64,000 nt of DNA from Synchiropus splendidus (GCF_027744825.2 NC_071345.1:12292501-12356500), one strand, 5' to 3'; numbered from the stretch's first letter, positions 30,621-58,457 are shown. Made by a program: numbers and translations. The notes: generated by a model from the sequence alone, not told the origin.

Positions 30621-32719
30621 GCTCCTCTAACTTTCTGTTTCCAGGGAAAAAGCACAGAACCTGCTTATCCGGTGTCTGTATTAATGGATTATAACAAGTT
30701 GAATGCGAGGTTTCTGCTGCTGCACACCTGATGCCAAATCTGGTCCCTGAGTCGAACCTCTGAGTAGAACTGCCCCGCGCTCAGCTGTCCTCTGCTGTCT
30801 GAGAGTTATAGACGGCCGATGACTTCCTCAAACTGTTTCTACTGTCTGCTCTTCCTAGAAATGACCGATCAAATTAGGGTGAGGCAAAAGGTGTTTCTGC
30901 TAAATGTAATTCATATTTAGATCTGCAATGTCAAGTGGCAAAACAAGTCATCAACATTTTTTTTTATTTCCACATATTTCTCATGATGTTGCACATCAAG
31001 TGCAAAGTAAGTTCATACTTTGTTTGGAGTTGAGCTCATTTCAATGGTAAGTTGTGTCTGTCAAAGTAAGGAAGACACACGCACCCGATTAGTACGTTTT
31101 TGTTTTTTTTTGCTTCTTATTTTCTTTTGGTTGTATTTTTGAATAATATGACTCAGCAACATTTAGAGCGACTTCTTTCGAAACACTTGACTTATTGCTG
31201 GTGTTGTGGTGCAATCACACTTCTTTGAAAATATTTTTATGATAATTTCACAATTTTCTAAGAATTTCAAGTACATTCAGAGTAGTGGAAACGCTGGTCA
31301 TTGTGTTGCGAAAAACCTCCCTGAACAAAAACAAACAGATGCTTTTGTTTGCTTTTGTTCAGGGATTCCTCCATGTTTGTTGTTGTTGTTATCATCCTAG
31401 CTGCCACGTGTCTTGTACATCAATGTGATCAGTGTGTGTTGGGAGCTCCCAAAACAGAGAGCACATTTCACCTTTTACAAAAAAGTAAAACTCCTTTTAT
31501 AGAATACCATTTAATATGTTATTAATAACCTTACATCACCCAACAGCATAAGTCTCCGCCCCTTCCTGTCAGTCCGTTGGACCTAAGCTCGGAAAAGTAG
31601 TTAAATGACAAAAAATGATGCGAGTTTCGACTACATTTCTCATTTATTTGCTTGTAAAACACATAATGATTGGGACTACATATCAAGTGTCGCATGTACG
31701 ACGTCACAGCAGAATCCAACTAGAAGATAGCAAACTAGCTGACATGGTTAAACACTTATGGTGACCCTGTAGAACAGACCTGGGCAGTGCGGCCAAATGC
31801 TTCCCTTTGACTGCATTTATGTGGCCCTCCTGGAGTAAAACGATAAAACAGACATTGTCATTTTTGTCTTGTGCATTGTTTTATTGATCATTATGATGCA
31901 ACTGAAACATAGCTTTTTGCATGATTATTTTTTTAATTATTCGTCTTTTTTGCTGGTTATTTTTGGAGTAGTTATTGTCCCTTAAAATACATCAGAATTG
32001 AAAGTAGATGAGACACTTTAAATGGAATGTTGTATAAATAAAACACAACAAACCAACATTTTCAGTGCATTTCTAAGTGTAATTTCATAATTTTCTACCT
32101 TTTTATTTTCATTTTTCTCTTGCTCTCCTTTCTTTCGGTTTGACGGCCCCTCTCAAAGTCTAACTATGGGCACAGGCGATAAGGGAGTCTCCCCGCCCAT
32201 GGAACCACCTGACACTCAGTGTAGAACCTCCTTCTTCACTGGGAAGGGAGCGGTCGAGTTGGTCGTCTGGTAATCACTTCACCTTCTTCCCTCCGAGTCC
32301 AGTGTTTGTCAAAATGTGGTACTTTCACTTCATCATCCTTAAAAAAGTCACACCCAAAAGTTATTATTTTTAGTGTTTATTTGCCACAAACGTTGGTGAT
32401 ATTAATTTACAAAAAAAACAAAACAAAAACAAAAAACTATTTGCATTAAATACAGATGAAGGAGAAGAGCTCATCTAAAATCACTTCCTGTTACCAGCCT
32501 TTTCTTTTCTCACTGCCATTTCTGTGCATTAATCAAACATAAAATTTAAAAAAAAAAATCCTGTGTAATAGCACGTTCACATCCCAGCACAACAAAGGGA
32601 ATCCAACAAAGCTTTTCCTCCACCAAGTTACACAACTTAAAGGATAATACAGGATTAAAACTCAGCCTTTAACTTTTCAAATTTGACAAGCTGTTAGCTC
32701 TCCTCCTTTGGGTTCCCCC
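30621..32719. other. Intergenic, 5' of the lectin gene and 3' of the GABARAP-like gene
   Basis: No coding exon was recognised. A hAT-like remnant may occupy about 31776-32175: 'cagacctgggcagtgcggcc' at one end, 'ggcccctctcaaagtctaactatgggcacagg' at the other. No clean target duplication was found, so this is weak. TTTATT at 32376-32381 is AATAAA on the minus strand and could end the GABARAP-like transcript after a 3' UTR of about 340 nt. Confidence 0.4.
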
Positions 32720-35460
<2,741 letters not shown>

Positions 35461-38400
35461 CTGAAGAGCAGTCAGTCACAAGTTATCAATTAAGTTTAAC
35501 ATGGTCTTGTTTGCCATTACTGCAGCTTAACATTTCTTTAGTATTCTTCTCAGTTACTACATAAAAAACCAAACAGTTATGTAATCAATATATGTGTAAG
35601 AAATATCTGTACGGCAATCTCCTAATGCTCTTTTTTTAATAAAAATAGATTTTAAAAACAATAGTAAAATGCAACATACTCATTTTTGTGCCGACAAAAG
35701 GTTTAATGCATCTAATGTCACAAAGTTGACGCACTTTAAGTGAAGTGTCAGTATGTAACACGGTAACACAATTTTACACACCTATATTTAAAATAGTTTT
35801 CAATCAAATATTTTGGTCACAACAACATTGTGACATTGCGGCGTGTCGTGTATCGTACTCTCGCATCGTGGCTCAAGTATTGTGATGCCGGTCATACAGT
35901 CGGGTTCTTGGCAACACAAACCCTTAGTAGTCAAAATGAAAATCTCTCAAGCAATAAATGTTAATGTACAAAGACTTTTAAAATTATTACCTCTGAGCTT
36001 AAAGTTGACACCAAAAATTAATGTTTTCAATATAGGTCTATGAAAAAAATAAACACATTTTAAAATACTACCAATTGAAAAGCACAGCATAGCTTGTATT
36101 AAATAAATAGCACGTGACAAAAAGTCACCAAAATGCTGACATTATTCAGAAGAAAATACACATGGGATTCATGTCCACAAGATCCAGTTAATGGGAACTA
36201 ATCATCATTTTACTTTTTACTTCAACTTTTAACTAAATAATAACTAAATATATGTTCCTTAAAAATAAAATGTTATTTTAAGTCCTAAGTGTGTGTTTGA
36301 CCTAACATGTAATATTTCTTACCCCTCGACAAAATATTACGTTTCGCAGCGACAGGGTTTAAAATAACAAAAATAATAAATATATAAATCACACAGTTGA
36401 CACAGTGGATTGAGTCCCTATTTTTCCAACCAAAAATGATTCATATTTTTAGATTACTAATTGTAATTGTAAATAATCACACCTGCCAAGCAACGAACTT
36501 AGATTGACCGACTGTTGGAGCCAAGTCATAATAAAATAGTTTACTTCACTTTTGTTTGTGTTGATAGTATGACAGCATAGTATTCCTCACAAGCATGAAA
36601 ATAAATGACAATAAGCGACACAGCCTCAGAGACAAGTCTGCGGTTGGAGCCGAAGTCCACGCTTGTGCTGTACTTTATCTCCAGTTTCACGTCTACAGTC
36701 TACATTTGGAGGCAGGGTTGCCTCACTTCCTGTCACGGGGCACCAGCCCACACACCTCAGGAGATGTTGACAGCCCAGCAGCTACTAGCTGGAGCAGTGA
36801 AGAGCACAAGCTCTGTTCAGGCATGCACGTCAACCGAGCCTCACTGAAACTGCTGCTGTCGACACAGACAGCAGCAGATAAAACCAGAAACAGCTGTCGC
36901 TGTTCGTGGTTACAAGTTCAGCAATACAATATCTGGCCTACACCAGCAGACCAGGCCACGTCACTGGTGGCTCATGGTCCGCCAGCTGGAAACCCACACC
37001 GCAGCGCTTCTAGGTGACAGGTTCTCCTTGAAACCCTTGTGTTTTATACACATACCAAGGCAAGCTACTGTTATTTATGACGTGTATGCTCATCATTGAC
37101 ATTTCTGGAAACCGCACCTACCAAATCAAGCTGTACACAACACGACGCGACTTAAATTACCTTTCTTCGTTTCGTTCTCTTTCAGAATAATGCAATAAAA
37201 GCTCAGACCTTCTCAAAAATCCATCAAGATTCTGGAAATACTTCAAATCTGTCTTCCGCTCGCGTCGGACTGCTCCACAAAAACAATAACAAACACAGCA
37301 GGAACCCGCCTACTTTTGTACCAACCAATGAGAAGGCGGATTTGGATGTCACGGTAGGTAGATGGCCAATTAGAGCGAAGTAAAGGCGTGTCAACGGACT
37401 CCTGACTGGTTGTAACGTGCTGTCAATCTAGCGTCAGGTTGCCGTTACACTATACCGATTAATTGTAAAATATTCGAGTATTCAGAATACTCCTCATTTT
37501 GTGGTGATAATAAACTTTTGATTTTCTCCAAATATTAAATATTATAAAAATACGAGAACAGTTAACAAACAGTAATAACCGATATTCGCAATAACCAATA
37601 GTAAAAACCAATGTTCCGGCAGAAATTATCAGGACTGTTCTATATACTGCGATATCTGTGTAATGTTTGACCAAATGACTACACTATATGTATCGGAAGC
37701 GATGTCACAAAATGGAAAGAAAATCATGCAAATGTCAAATGTTATTAGAATATATTGGAGGATCTTGAAATATTCATTCATTCATGTCAACATTTAACTG
37801 TAACTGTATTGTACCTACACTTCTAAAATAAGTAACTGTATTTTATAGAGCCATATGTAATACAATGTGCATCCATATTTGTATTGACTTTCTGGTGTCA
37901 TTTTTTATTTATTTTAATTTTTGCTGTCAAATGTGCCATGGCCTTTTTATTGTGACAAAACCTTACAAGTAATACATGACCTTATTCAGATTAGATGATA
38001 CAATTGAATAAGGTTAAAAAAGGGCAATGATGTCTGACAAAACTGGTTCGACATGTGTTTTCCCACTAGTGTGAGACAGCGCTTTGATGACGAGACAACT
38101 GCTGTCATTCTTGAAAGTGGGACACGTTTTTAGCTAAGAAATTTCCACTGAACCATATGAAAGTGACCTGAAATGAGACCTTCAGGTAAAGTTTTGCATC
38201 AACTAATTACGCCATGGAAATATTGCAGAATTTCTTCTTTTTAGAAGCTTTCCAAAGTACTCCTTACTCACACACAGGCCATTGACATAGTTCTTTCTTT
38301 GAATCGTGTCTGAAGAATTTATTGAAATCGTAGCACATTATTTTTCTTCTGTACAAGTACAACTTACTATGCAACAATTCGTGTCATAAGCTCATCTTTA

Positions 38401-38723
38401 ACATTCTGTTCAATATACACAGCTACAGTGAAATACAGTCATTGTTGCAAAAAAACAAAACAAAACAACCAAAATCAAAACAGTAATCATTCCACTTACA
38501 TAATATACATACAGTGTTTAAAAAAAAAAAAAAAAAAAAGTCATGTGATTCTATGTGTGTAGGCAGCTCTCAGAAATACTAGCATTGCACTGAAGTTTTC
38601 CAAAGTTGAGACTGGACGCTAACTGTCGTGTCCAATGAAGAGGTCATGTCAGCATGGAAGTGTGTCTGAATATTTTGAACAGCTGGCTCGTGTGCCTGGA
38701 GCGTGTTTTCTGCTCATCCACTT
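35461..38723. other. Region between the GABARAP-like and RhoGEF genes
   Basis: AT-rich, with no coding exon seen. The segment 36600-37330 is GC-richer and probably holds the promoter and an untranslated first exon of the minus-strand GABARAP-like gene (donor at about 37161). TTTATT at 38318-38323 (AATAAA on the minus strand) may end the RhoGEF transcript. A poly-A run lies at 38520-38539. Confidence 0.4.
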
Positions 38724-49642
<10,919 letters not shown>

Positions 49643-49943
49643 CGTACCATTATTTGTAGCACCTAAAGGAGAGAAAAAACATCACAGTGTTGAGTGACAT
49701 TTACTTTCAGAAAGGTCAGTGAAAGAGATCACAGTCTGGGAGAAAAAAGGACTTTAATAAAACGTGCATTTTTAACACGTAAACACTTGCCAGTCAATTA
49801 ACTTTTATTAGATCATTAATGCACTTTTCAGAAGTGATGAATTCATTCTTAAGGATCGGGGAAAATGGATGGCAAAATAGGCATGAGCAGCAACTACTTA
49901 ATAAAAGGCTCTTATTCTGTTCTTCAGTTAATTTTCACATTAC

Positions 49944-50196
49944 AAGTAGCATCCGACTTACGACTGGGATCAAGCCAAGCCACTCAAAATAGCCGACGCA
50001 AGGGTTACAGTTACTACTGTAGTGGTAGCTGCTGGGATACTGTGCTGCCGTAACTGTTGTACGTGATGCCGAGCTGCAAAGTGCTGCGGTGCTACACATT
50101 GAATAAAAAAAAAAAAAAAAACGCATCTACTGGCCGTGGTCGTAAATATGGGTGGACGTAAGTAAGTTGAGCAGGTCGTAAGTCGGATGTTGCTTG
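49944..50196. mobile_element. Non-autonomous mariner-like element (MITE), ~253 bp
   Basis: It begins CAAGTAGCATCCGACTTACG and ends with the near-perfect inverted copy CGTAAGTCGGATGTTGCTTG. It is flanked by TA on both sides (49942-49943, 50197-50198). An internal poly-A run lies at 50104-50120. There is no coding frame. It lies in the 5' untranslated intron of the RhoGEF gene. Confidence 0.88.
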
Positions 50197-51188
50197 TATT
50201 GGTAAAGGTATAGTGACAAACAGTGCTGCATTGAGGTTAAATATTTAGAGCAAAACAGGAGTAGAATTTTGTTTACAACACATACAATTGTCCACCTGAA
50301 ATGCATTTAGTAAGTGAGCTGACGTGATGCATGACAATGAGTGTAGGAATCCCGCAATTGAAAGTAGGTTAACAAACACAAACAACTAGTTCTGAGAGCA
50401 ACGAGTGAATGTAAATTTTAGACCTGACAAAAAAAGCACAAATTAACTGCCATTATCATATAGCATTTCTAATAATAATAATAACAACTGTAGTTGACAG
50501 AGAAACTCTTTTTTTTTTTTTTTATATTCGAGGGCCCCCAGGTTCATTGATTGAGGTCAACGGTCAACATTTCTGACCCTGGACAAATGATCTAAATGTA
50601 AAACTAAATTCAGAGAGCATGAATACACTTTTTACATTGTGAGAGGGAACACCGTCTAAACCCATAAAACTGGCATATTAAACAGCGTTATGAAGTCCCA
50701 CTTTGCAAAATCGTGCTGAACTAGTGTAATTACGTAAAGCTTAGAACACATATCTATGTCAATGGAATTTAGCAGAGTAATCAACACTCCCGACCTTTGA
50801 CCAGAGCGATGGATTAATGTCCTTAAACAAGCCTTTAGAACGACAATATTTGATGCCGCTAAATCTGTATTCACCATTGAGACTTCGGTTTAGTCATTTC
50901 CACTGGTTTGACGTAAAGCTGTGTTATAGTTTAATCTGATTTACAGTACACAGTGGAGCAGCAGGCCAAAAGCAAAGGTGACACCCTCCTCCAGTTTTGT
51001 AAGTATGCAGCACAGACCTGCAAAGAACTACATACCAAGAAGAGACCTTTCAGGGAGGGAAGGCCTGTTACACATAGGCACGATATTTAACATGTGAGTC
51101 ACAACTCAAACCAGGTTGGATCAAACCAGAGGCCGCCAACATTTTCACTCTCATGTAGGTTAATATAAAGGAAATAAGAGGCACTCAC

Positions 51189-51300
51189 CTGAATGTTAAG
51201 TTGTGGGAGAGCTGGTCTCCCCCGGGCCAGCTCAGCTCAGAAACATGAGATTGCACAACACACCAGAAAGTAGCTTTTGCATTGTCCGGCTGACACCACG
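51189..51300 (-). other. Probable untranslated first exon of the RhoGEF gene
   Basis: On the minus strand, a GC-rich block ends AACATTCAG/GTGAGTGCC at 51189, a strong donor upstream of the large exon's acceptor at 49662. The 5' end is not defined. It contains no in-frame ATG that is needed for the protein. Confidence 0.5.
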
Positions 51301-54300
51301 ATCATAATGGCTGCCAAGAAAACTTGTCCACTGTTTTTTTTCTCTTAAGTCCAAGTTAAAATACAATGTTTACGCCTTCAGCCCTGACTAAGTCTCTCCA
51401 CACGTCTCCTCCTTCCTCAAATTCCCAAACAAGTCTCAACAGATTGACACTTATCTCTCCTCCTCCTCCTTCTATTCCTCCTCCTCCTACTCTCTCCTGT
51501 CCTGTCTGCTCCTCCACAGCTCTAATAAATCACTCCTCAACGTGTCCACTACCGCTGTCCGTTTGCTTCCCGTCCACAGCGTGAGTAAACCATATGAAAC
51601 TCATCTAGAGAAACCACTTGGCTCGATCAAGAGTCCTGCCCCATTCTTCTTTCTGGAAACACAGGAAGTACACCTCCTTGGTGTCTGTGACTCTGAGCTG
51701 CCATTGGCTGACATGAAGTAGCCGGGTGTGTCTCACACTCACACTCAGCCAGGTAAAGTGATAAGAGAAAGGAGAGTTGGGGGAGGGGAAGAACAGTCCT
51801 ATCAAACGTTCTCTGTCCTCTTGAGCAACTGGGAAAATAAACCACCCCTCAAATTTAATCAGCAAACCAGATGACATCATCATTCTGGACACACTTATTA
51901 CTTAGGAGTGCCTTCAGGTCAGGATATAATAGTAATAATTCATCGAAATGGAGCTATGGTTTTGAACAAAAATAAATAAAGGGTTTCCTGACAAAGAATG
52001 CTGCATTTTTGGATGTTGCATGTCGAATCTTCTGTCTTTCATACAAAGTTATATCTAAATTATGATGATAGATGAAGGTGACAAGTGTGTTTTATAAAAG
52101 AAAATATCCATCAATAAATAGAATGATCAATGTGAAACCCTGCTACGCTCTCACATGTGTATCAAACTGTCGTCCTTTTCATCACTGAAAGGTCAGCTAT
52201 TTATAAAAATGGAGGAGAGAAATATTGTCACTTATGTTTATATAATACATGTGATTTTTATTTTATTATTTTAGGGAGCCACTTTAAGTAATGGGGATGA
52301 GACATTCCTGTGGCCATAGTGTAGCTGCACCTTTCCTGGTTCTTGAGATATAGCTGTGAGCCCCAACTGTCTGGAGACTTTTCAGCGGAATTTGATAAGG
52401 TGAGATGTACTTTGCAGTAAATGAAATACATTTAGATGGACTTAAATAATAAGGAAGAATAAGAAAAGACTTTTATTGATTAAATGAAACTTCACTGAAG
52501 ATTTCAATGGAAGGTCAATATTCATCCAGCAGGTCTTTTGGAAAACATGGCCTGGTCTGATGATCCATTGTTGATATGCACAACTTTTATTTACAGTTTA
52601 ATTACAGTGAAAAAAACAGCGCATCACTGAACAAGCTTTTCACCCTTTTAGCTAGGTGTTGATTCACGTTCTACACACAGTGACCAGAAGAAAGTGAGCT
52701 CTTTGTTTTGTTTATTTTATTTTATTTTTTACTGATAGGTTGCCAAAGACAAGCAGACATTCAAACACAAATATGAAATAAGGATAAATAAAGATAAATT
52801 AAAAAAGCAAATGAAAAAAATAAACTAAGTTTTTTAATTAAAGTGATTCATTTCATTGCTAGTTTACTGTTCCGGTTTTAGGGGAATCTAAAAGAAAGTC
52901 ATTATGAAATGCATTAAATCTACGATTCACCACTCTCTTTTTTAACCTGTGAATAAAAAAATGTACTGAAGATGAGAATATTATTGACTATTAAGCCACA
53001 CTAAGTAATGCCCTCCAGCAAAACAGGTTCCAGTCTCACACCTGTGTGTTGCTACTCATGCATATCCAACCGTAGCTCCGGAGAGATCACTAAAATATAT
53101 TTTCACTATCTCCCAAAACGGGGATACAGACCATTCAACATCTTAAAATCGATTTCTTTAGGTTTGGGACTGATGGGATGCTCTAAATATTTGCTTATTA
53201 AAGGGTGTATAATAGCCTTGGAAAAATATCAATGGAGTTACAGAATGGCATTTTAACCCATTTAGACAGTAAACCCATTTAAAAGATTTTAGATCTATGT
53301 TTCATGTTACGTTTGCTTCGGACATTAACCTTATGGGAAAAAAAATAGCAATGCAGGGTGTGTGTTTAAACATATACAACAATTGCTTACTGAAATATTA
53401 GGTACATCAAAATAAATATGAACCCAACCCCTCATGAATATCTTAAAAGATCATGTGGTGTTTTTGTGCGTCATTCAGTACATCAAACACAGTGCAGCAA
53501 TGTTTCATTCTGAGTTGATCATAGATTAGAATCAGAGCCCACACAGTGGAGCCATTGAGAAAATCAATGGCTATTCAGTACCGTAGAACTACGGACAAAT
53601 AACTGCATCACAACAGTATCAGTGAGATCACCGCTTTATGTCATTAATGCAAAACCAACAAAGGGAGTCAACTGTAGATTAGATTGATAGATAATGCTCC
53701 TGCGGAAAATCATGGTATAGTTGATTCACTCGGAAAATACCACTAGTTTTAGATTTGTGTTCAGCCTTTGGTTTTATTTTATTTTATTAACATCACTTTG
53801 TTTCGAAGCACTTTCCTAGTTGGTGAGACCCCCACTGATCATGGCAATAAATTCTATTCTGATTCTGATTCTGGAACATGGTGTCAACAAGGGAGTTACC
53901 AGTGACAGTTATGGAGAGGCAATAAAAAACATTCATAGAAATCATGATGCTACTTGAAAAGGAAACAAACTCTAAAAAAGTGTCTCTCTCTATGGGAATT
54001 GTTTCGATATAGACTACTTTATTAATATTGATAATTACGTGAGAGCGAGAACAACACAGGCACATGACTAAGAGGTTTCCTGCATTTCCTGTTGTGGTTT
54101 TAAACAAAGGTTGAGATGAAGAACATGTCTTGTATGAAGTCTTCCGGCCAAGTCAGACTTAAAAAAATCTTCTGCCATCAGCTGTGCTTTCCTGGTTTTG
54201 TTGGCGTTGAAAAGCCTGCCCTTTGTTGTTGTTTCATATAACATTGTGCTGTGTATTTGTGATTTTATATTTATAAAGTGGAATTATTATGCTGTATATA

Positions 54301-54699
54301 AAGCATTATGAAATATTTTAACTCCCCCAGATGAATAAAACAATCCAGATTCTGGTTTACCATATACACTCATATGACCGCACTGTCAATGCAGTACATT
54401 TTCTCATCTACTATGTTGATACTCATTATTCGGTGTTTACCTTTGGGGACATCTGACACTCAAACCTACCTGACTTCCTCCGTTTATCGGTCACGTGCCT
54501 CCTGTCATCACGTGGGTCGTGTTGCGTCCCACATCCGCACTCTGTAACTGTAGCCAGTTAGCATCTGCGATGACACCGAGTATTTCATGAGTAAAAACGC
54601 CTTTTGCGACCCGGACAGCATCACGGACGTTCACACTAAATGCCACAAGATTAGCGTAGTTTCTTAAATTTACTTTCTCTGTGTTGAGCGATTATTTTT
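51301..54699. other. Divergent intergenic region between the RhoGEF gene and m6pr
   Basis: No gene was recognised. A CT-rich segment (51390-51590) of TCC-type low complexity lies next to the RhoGEF promoter side. The rest is AT-rich. Sequence just before m6pr (54480-54770) is richer in CpG, as expected for a promoter and 5' UTR. Confidence 0.45.
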
Positions 54700-54772
54700 T
54701 TGTAGAAAGTGTTCACAGAAGCGACGTTAGCGCGAGGAAGCTACGTATCTAAAACTGTACTTACAACAAGTC

Positions 54773-57700
54773 ATGCAGGTGAGTGTCACAATAAACACGA
54801 TGCTTTTGTGCCTTTTGTTCCTGACGTCTATGTTTTGTGTGTGTTTCACATGTTACGTTACATGACCTGTTTGTTCTGGACAACGTGTTAACTCATGCAG
54901 CGAAACGTTGACTCCTCCGCCGTCTGTTATTTACTTAAATGTATTTTAAATATTTGTCGTTGCTCAGTCTGCAATACTGGTTGATCCGAGTTTAATGACT
55001 GTGAGGTTAGCGATCTTAATAAAGGTTATTGTGAGGTCTAGATCATCATAAATATGGCTCAGCGTTGGTACATTACACGTTTTCTTCACTACATCAGTGA
55101 ATATGATAATGATGAAGTCCAACATTGACAAATGTACCAGTGTAAATAAGTAAGTTCAACCTTTATTTGTATAAATATATCTCAGAAAAAGATGGATCTG
55201 AGCTACGTCCTTTGAAAGTCGGGGATTGAAAATGCAAACTTTCCCTTGAATCATTTAATCGAAAATAATTGGAGTTAAGTGAGTGTTTTACATGTCAACA
55301 GAATATTGCTCTGTTGCCTGGTTGGATGAGACATCCCACCCCTACAGTGAACTCTTGACTGATGTTACCAAGCAATTCCAAATCTCTTTTCTTCTTGCTC
55401 ATTTCTACCATGTGAGGAAAACATTTTTAGACAATTTGATCCTATGGTCAATATCTTGAAATCATGGCCGCCGGTGAGAATAAAAAAACAACCTTTGAAA
55501 CTGAAGATACTTGCCTGTCAGTACGTCAACAATCCTTTGATCTATTTTCTGTCCTACGATAAGAGAACACATAGATTCAGAAGGCTCTGCACTGAGAGTC
55601 ATGGGGCCCTTAGCTCTTTTGCTAGACACTGATATTTCAAATGAGAGGCTGGAATAAAGAGGTTCTATCTTTCAGCATATATAATGAATCATGCTTTGCA
55701 AAAAAACGTTTCCTATGAGGAAGTCAGGAATCGCGCACAATCATAAAAGAGAAGTGCAACTTCTTTTATAGCATTTTGGCGAGGAACCATGCGTGGATGT
55801 GGAATCATCTCCTGATAATCTGAAGACTACGTCACATTATCTGATTTAGTTTAACTCCAGCGCTGTAATTGTTACAGAATAGGATGAATATATTGATTTA
55901 CAGGAGAAAATTATTCAACTATCCCTTTTTTTCCCCAGGTGTATATTCGACACAGACCAGAGCGTGTCCTGGTATGGACGCAAATCTTGCTGCTCCTGTG
56001 TGGCACTGCAGTGTTTGCAAGTGATGGCACAAAGAACTGCAGACTCTTTTCCAAGTCTGAGCCAGAACTAAAAGCCCTCAGCATGTTGGAGCCGCTTGCT
56101 CATAGGAAGTAAGTCAATCTTTTACTCCACTTTCCCAACATCATACGGTTTTTGTTACAGTGATGTTGAAAGGGTGTCGTCGGTTAAGACCGAGCGTCAT
56201 GGTAACAGCAGAAATATGAGACATAGACACTGGCATGACTGCAAAGTTTCAGTTCCGCCTATTATTTATGGCACAATAAGGTGGATTTTTATGAAGATGG
56301 GTACAACATAAATTGTTTAGTTACTGTATGTAATGAAATATTAAGTTTCAACCTGAAGAACTGAACTTCTGTCTTCTAAAAAAAAAAAAGGTACTTCAGC
56401 TGTAGTATTCATGTCGATTTTCTGCTAGTTCAAAAACTATTACTCAAGTTGCTTATTCGATTAGCTTACTTGCTGGACTATAGAGTGCAGCAGAGTATTA
56501 GCCACACCCACTAAGTTCAGAAATAGATTTTGTTCAGGCATAAAAGCTGCGGGTGCAGTGGTGCTGTCTGCACTGGAGAAGGGTCAGTGGAGCTTTCAAA
56601 TACATGAGGATCACTTCTAGACTAGTTTTGAAAACAGGGTCCAGCATCGAGACTGACTCATGAAACAATGTTCTGAACTTGAATCAGGAACTCCTCACAT
56701 GTTTTATTTACATTAAAGTGCTCAAAATGTGCTGTTATCGCCCGAAACCACAGCTGGTCTCAGCTGCTGCTTCTCGTCTTTGGTCATCGGCTCTGTTGGC
56801 GGATGTGCGGACATGCGGGTGAAAACAATGCATTTTGAGCACTTTAAGGACAATAAAATACTTGTGATATCATTGGTTTAATATGACGAGGCTCAACATT
56901 TTGGCAGTGTGACGCTCTTCAGTCAGTAAAAATCCATATGTGAGCCATGTTGTATAAGCCACAAGGGTCAGACTGCGAGAAAAAAGTAGTGACTTACAGT
57001 CTGGAAGTTTTGGTCTATAAACCTGAAGTCATTTCATGTAATTCTTTAAGTTATTTGGATCCCACTTCTGACTTCCACCTAGTTTGACTTCCATTGCTTT
57101 CCCTTATCCACTTAACATGACACTAAACATGTCATTTTAAAGGACACAAAGGACCTGTCGTCTTCAGGTCAAAACTTGCATCCTGTGCGGTGCACACCCC
57201 TGCTAAAGTGTCGTCTGTGTGCACTTCATTTGCTGTATTTCAATAAGTTCCTTGCTCTCAGTTTTACAGCCAAAACAACGGTTGGAGGGCAGAATTACAC
57301 GTACGCCCTGAAGGTGTGTGGCGACGTCGGCGGCGTTCCAGGAGCCGGGGCCATTCAGGTGGACAGTAAAGGAGAGAAGACTATGGTTGGCTCGTACAAC
57401 TCCACCCAGGCCATCGGAGGAAGTGAGCGTCTCAAAATCAGTTAGTCACTGAGTCAGATTCAGTTCTTGTTTTTTGAGAATGTCGACGAAAACAGTTCAA
57501 TTAATTTGCTCAGTTTTGGCGAAAGAAAAGAGACAAGCGACACTTGATGAGTCAAACAATTGTTCCCCAGATTCATGCATTATTTAGTGCAGCTGTAATC
57601 CTTATCTTTATTTTTCACTTTCCACATCACAACTAATAAGTATTGCCTTCACTTGTTTTGCACTTTCAGCTGACTGGGTGATGTTGATCTACAGAAATGG

Positions 57701-58457
57701 AGACAAGTATGATAACCACTGCTCCAAAGAGTCCAGGAAGGCCATCATCATGATCTTCTGCAAGAGAAACATCGACGTGGTAAAGACATGCTCTTAGATA
57801 GTGATGAACCTTGCCACGTTGATCGGGTCTGGGACACTTGCAATTCATGTACTGAGAACATGCGAGTCAAGAGGGCCGATAAGATGTGAAAGGACTGAAG
57901 TTTGCCTCAGAATGTGGTGTTGATGTCGATGCCCCTCCTCTCCAGGGTCCACTGAAGGTGGTTCTGGAGGACAGAGACCGAGAGCAGGACTGCTTTTACC
58001 TCTTCGAGCTGGACTCTAGTGCAGTGTGTTCTCCGTTAGATTCACATCTGAGCGCCGGATCCATCGTGCTCATCATGTAAGAAGTTTGTTGTGACACAAG
58101 CACAGTGATGTTGTCTCAACACCACCCATGATCCACTTTCAGCGGCGTCTGCCTGCTGGCCGTCTACCTGGTCGGAGGGTTTCTGTATCAGAGGCTGGTC
58201 GTGGGCGCTAAAGGGATGGAGCAGATGCCAAATTACTCATTTTGGGTCGAGGTTGGCAATCTGGCCGCGGTAAGTCCCTTATCGGGGTCGACACCAGTAA
58301 CTGGGTTGTAAAACACATGACTCGACTTCCACAGGACGGGTGTGACTTTGTTTGCCGATCTGAGAAGCGGGCGGATCCTCACGCCTACAGCGGCGTGGCT
58401 ACCGAGCCCTCTGGGGAGGAGACGGAAGAAAGGGACGACCATTTGTTACCCATGTGA
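54773..58457 (+). CDS. m6pr: Cation-dependent mannose-6-phosphate receptor
   Basis: Type I membrane protein carrying mannose-6-phosphate-tagged lysosomal hydrolases from the trans-Golgi to endosomes. Exons: 54773-54778 (Met-Gln only), 55939-56108, 57262-57422, 57670-57779, 57946-58076, 58143-58269, 58335-58457. They total 828 bp, 275 aa, against 277 in human. The signal peptide is about residues 1-28. The luminal lectin domain keeps the four sugar-binding residues of the family: Gln in GAIQVDS, Arg in KESRKAI, Glu in VLEDRDREQ, and Tyr in DCFYLFE. The DNH metal/phosphate loop is in GDKYDNHC. The membrane segment is [20 protein letters not shown], followed by [13 protein letters not shown]. 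The tail has the palmitoylated pair DGCDFVCRS, an aromatic FW signal and a terminal acidic dileucine [10 protein letters not shown]. The start was chosen because the ATGCAG/GTGAGT donor joins in phase to the signal peptide exon. Confidence 0.97.
56473..57000. mobile_element. DNA-transposon-like dispersed repeat (copy 2)
   Basis: It starts 'tggactatagagtgc', continues with 'gccacacccactaagtt' and 'agattttgttcaggcataaaagctgc' (shared with 23545-23620), and ends with 'ataagccacaagggtcagactgcgag...acagtctgg'. It encloses an inverted repeat of 16 bp (56714-56729 against 56831-56846). It lies in m6pr intron 2. The transposon class is uncertain. Confidence 0.6.
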
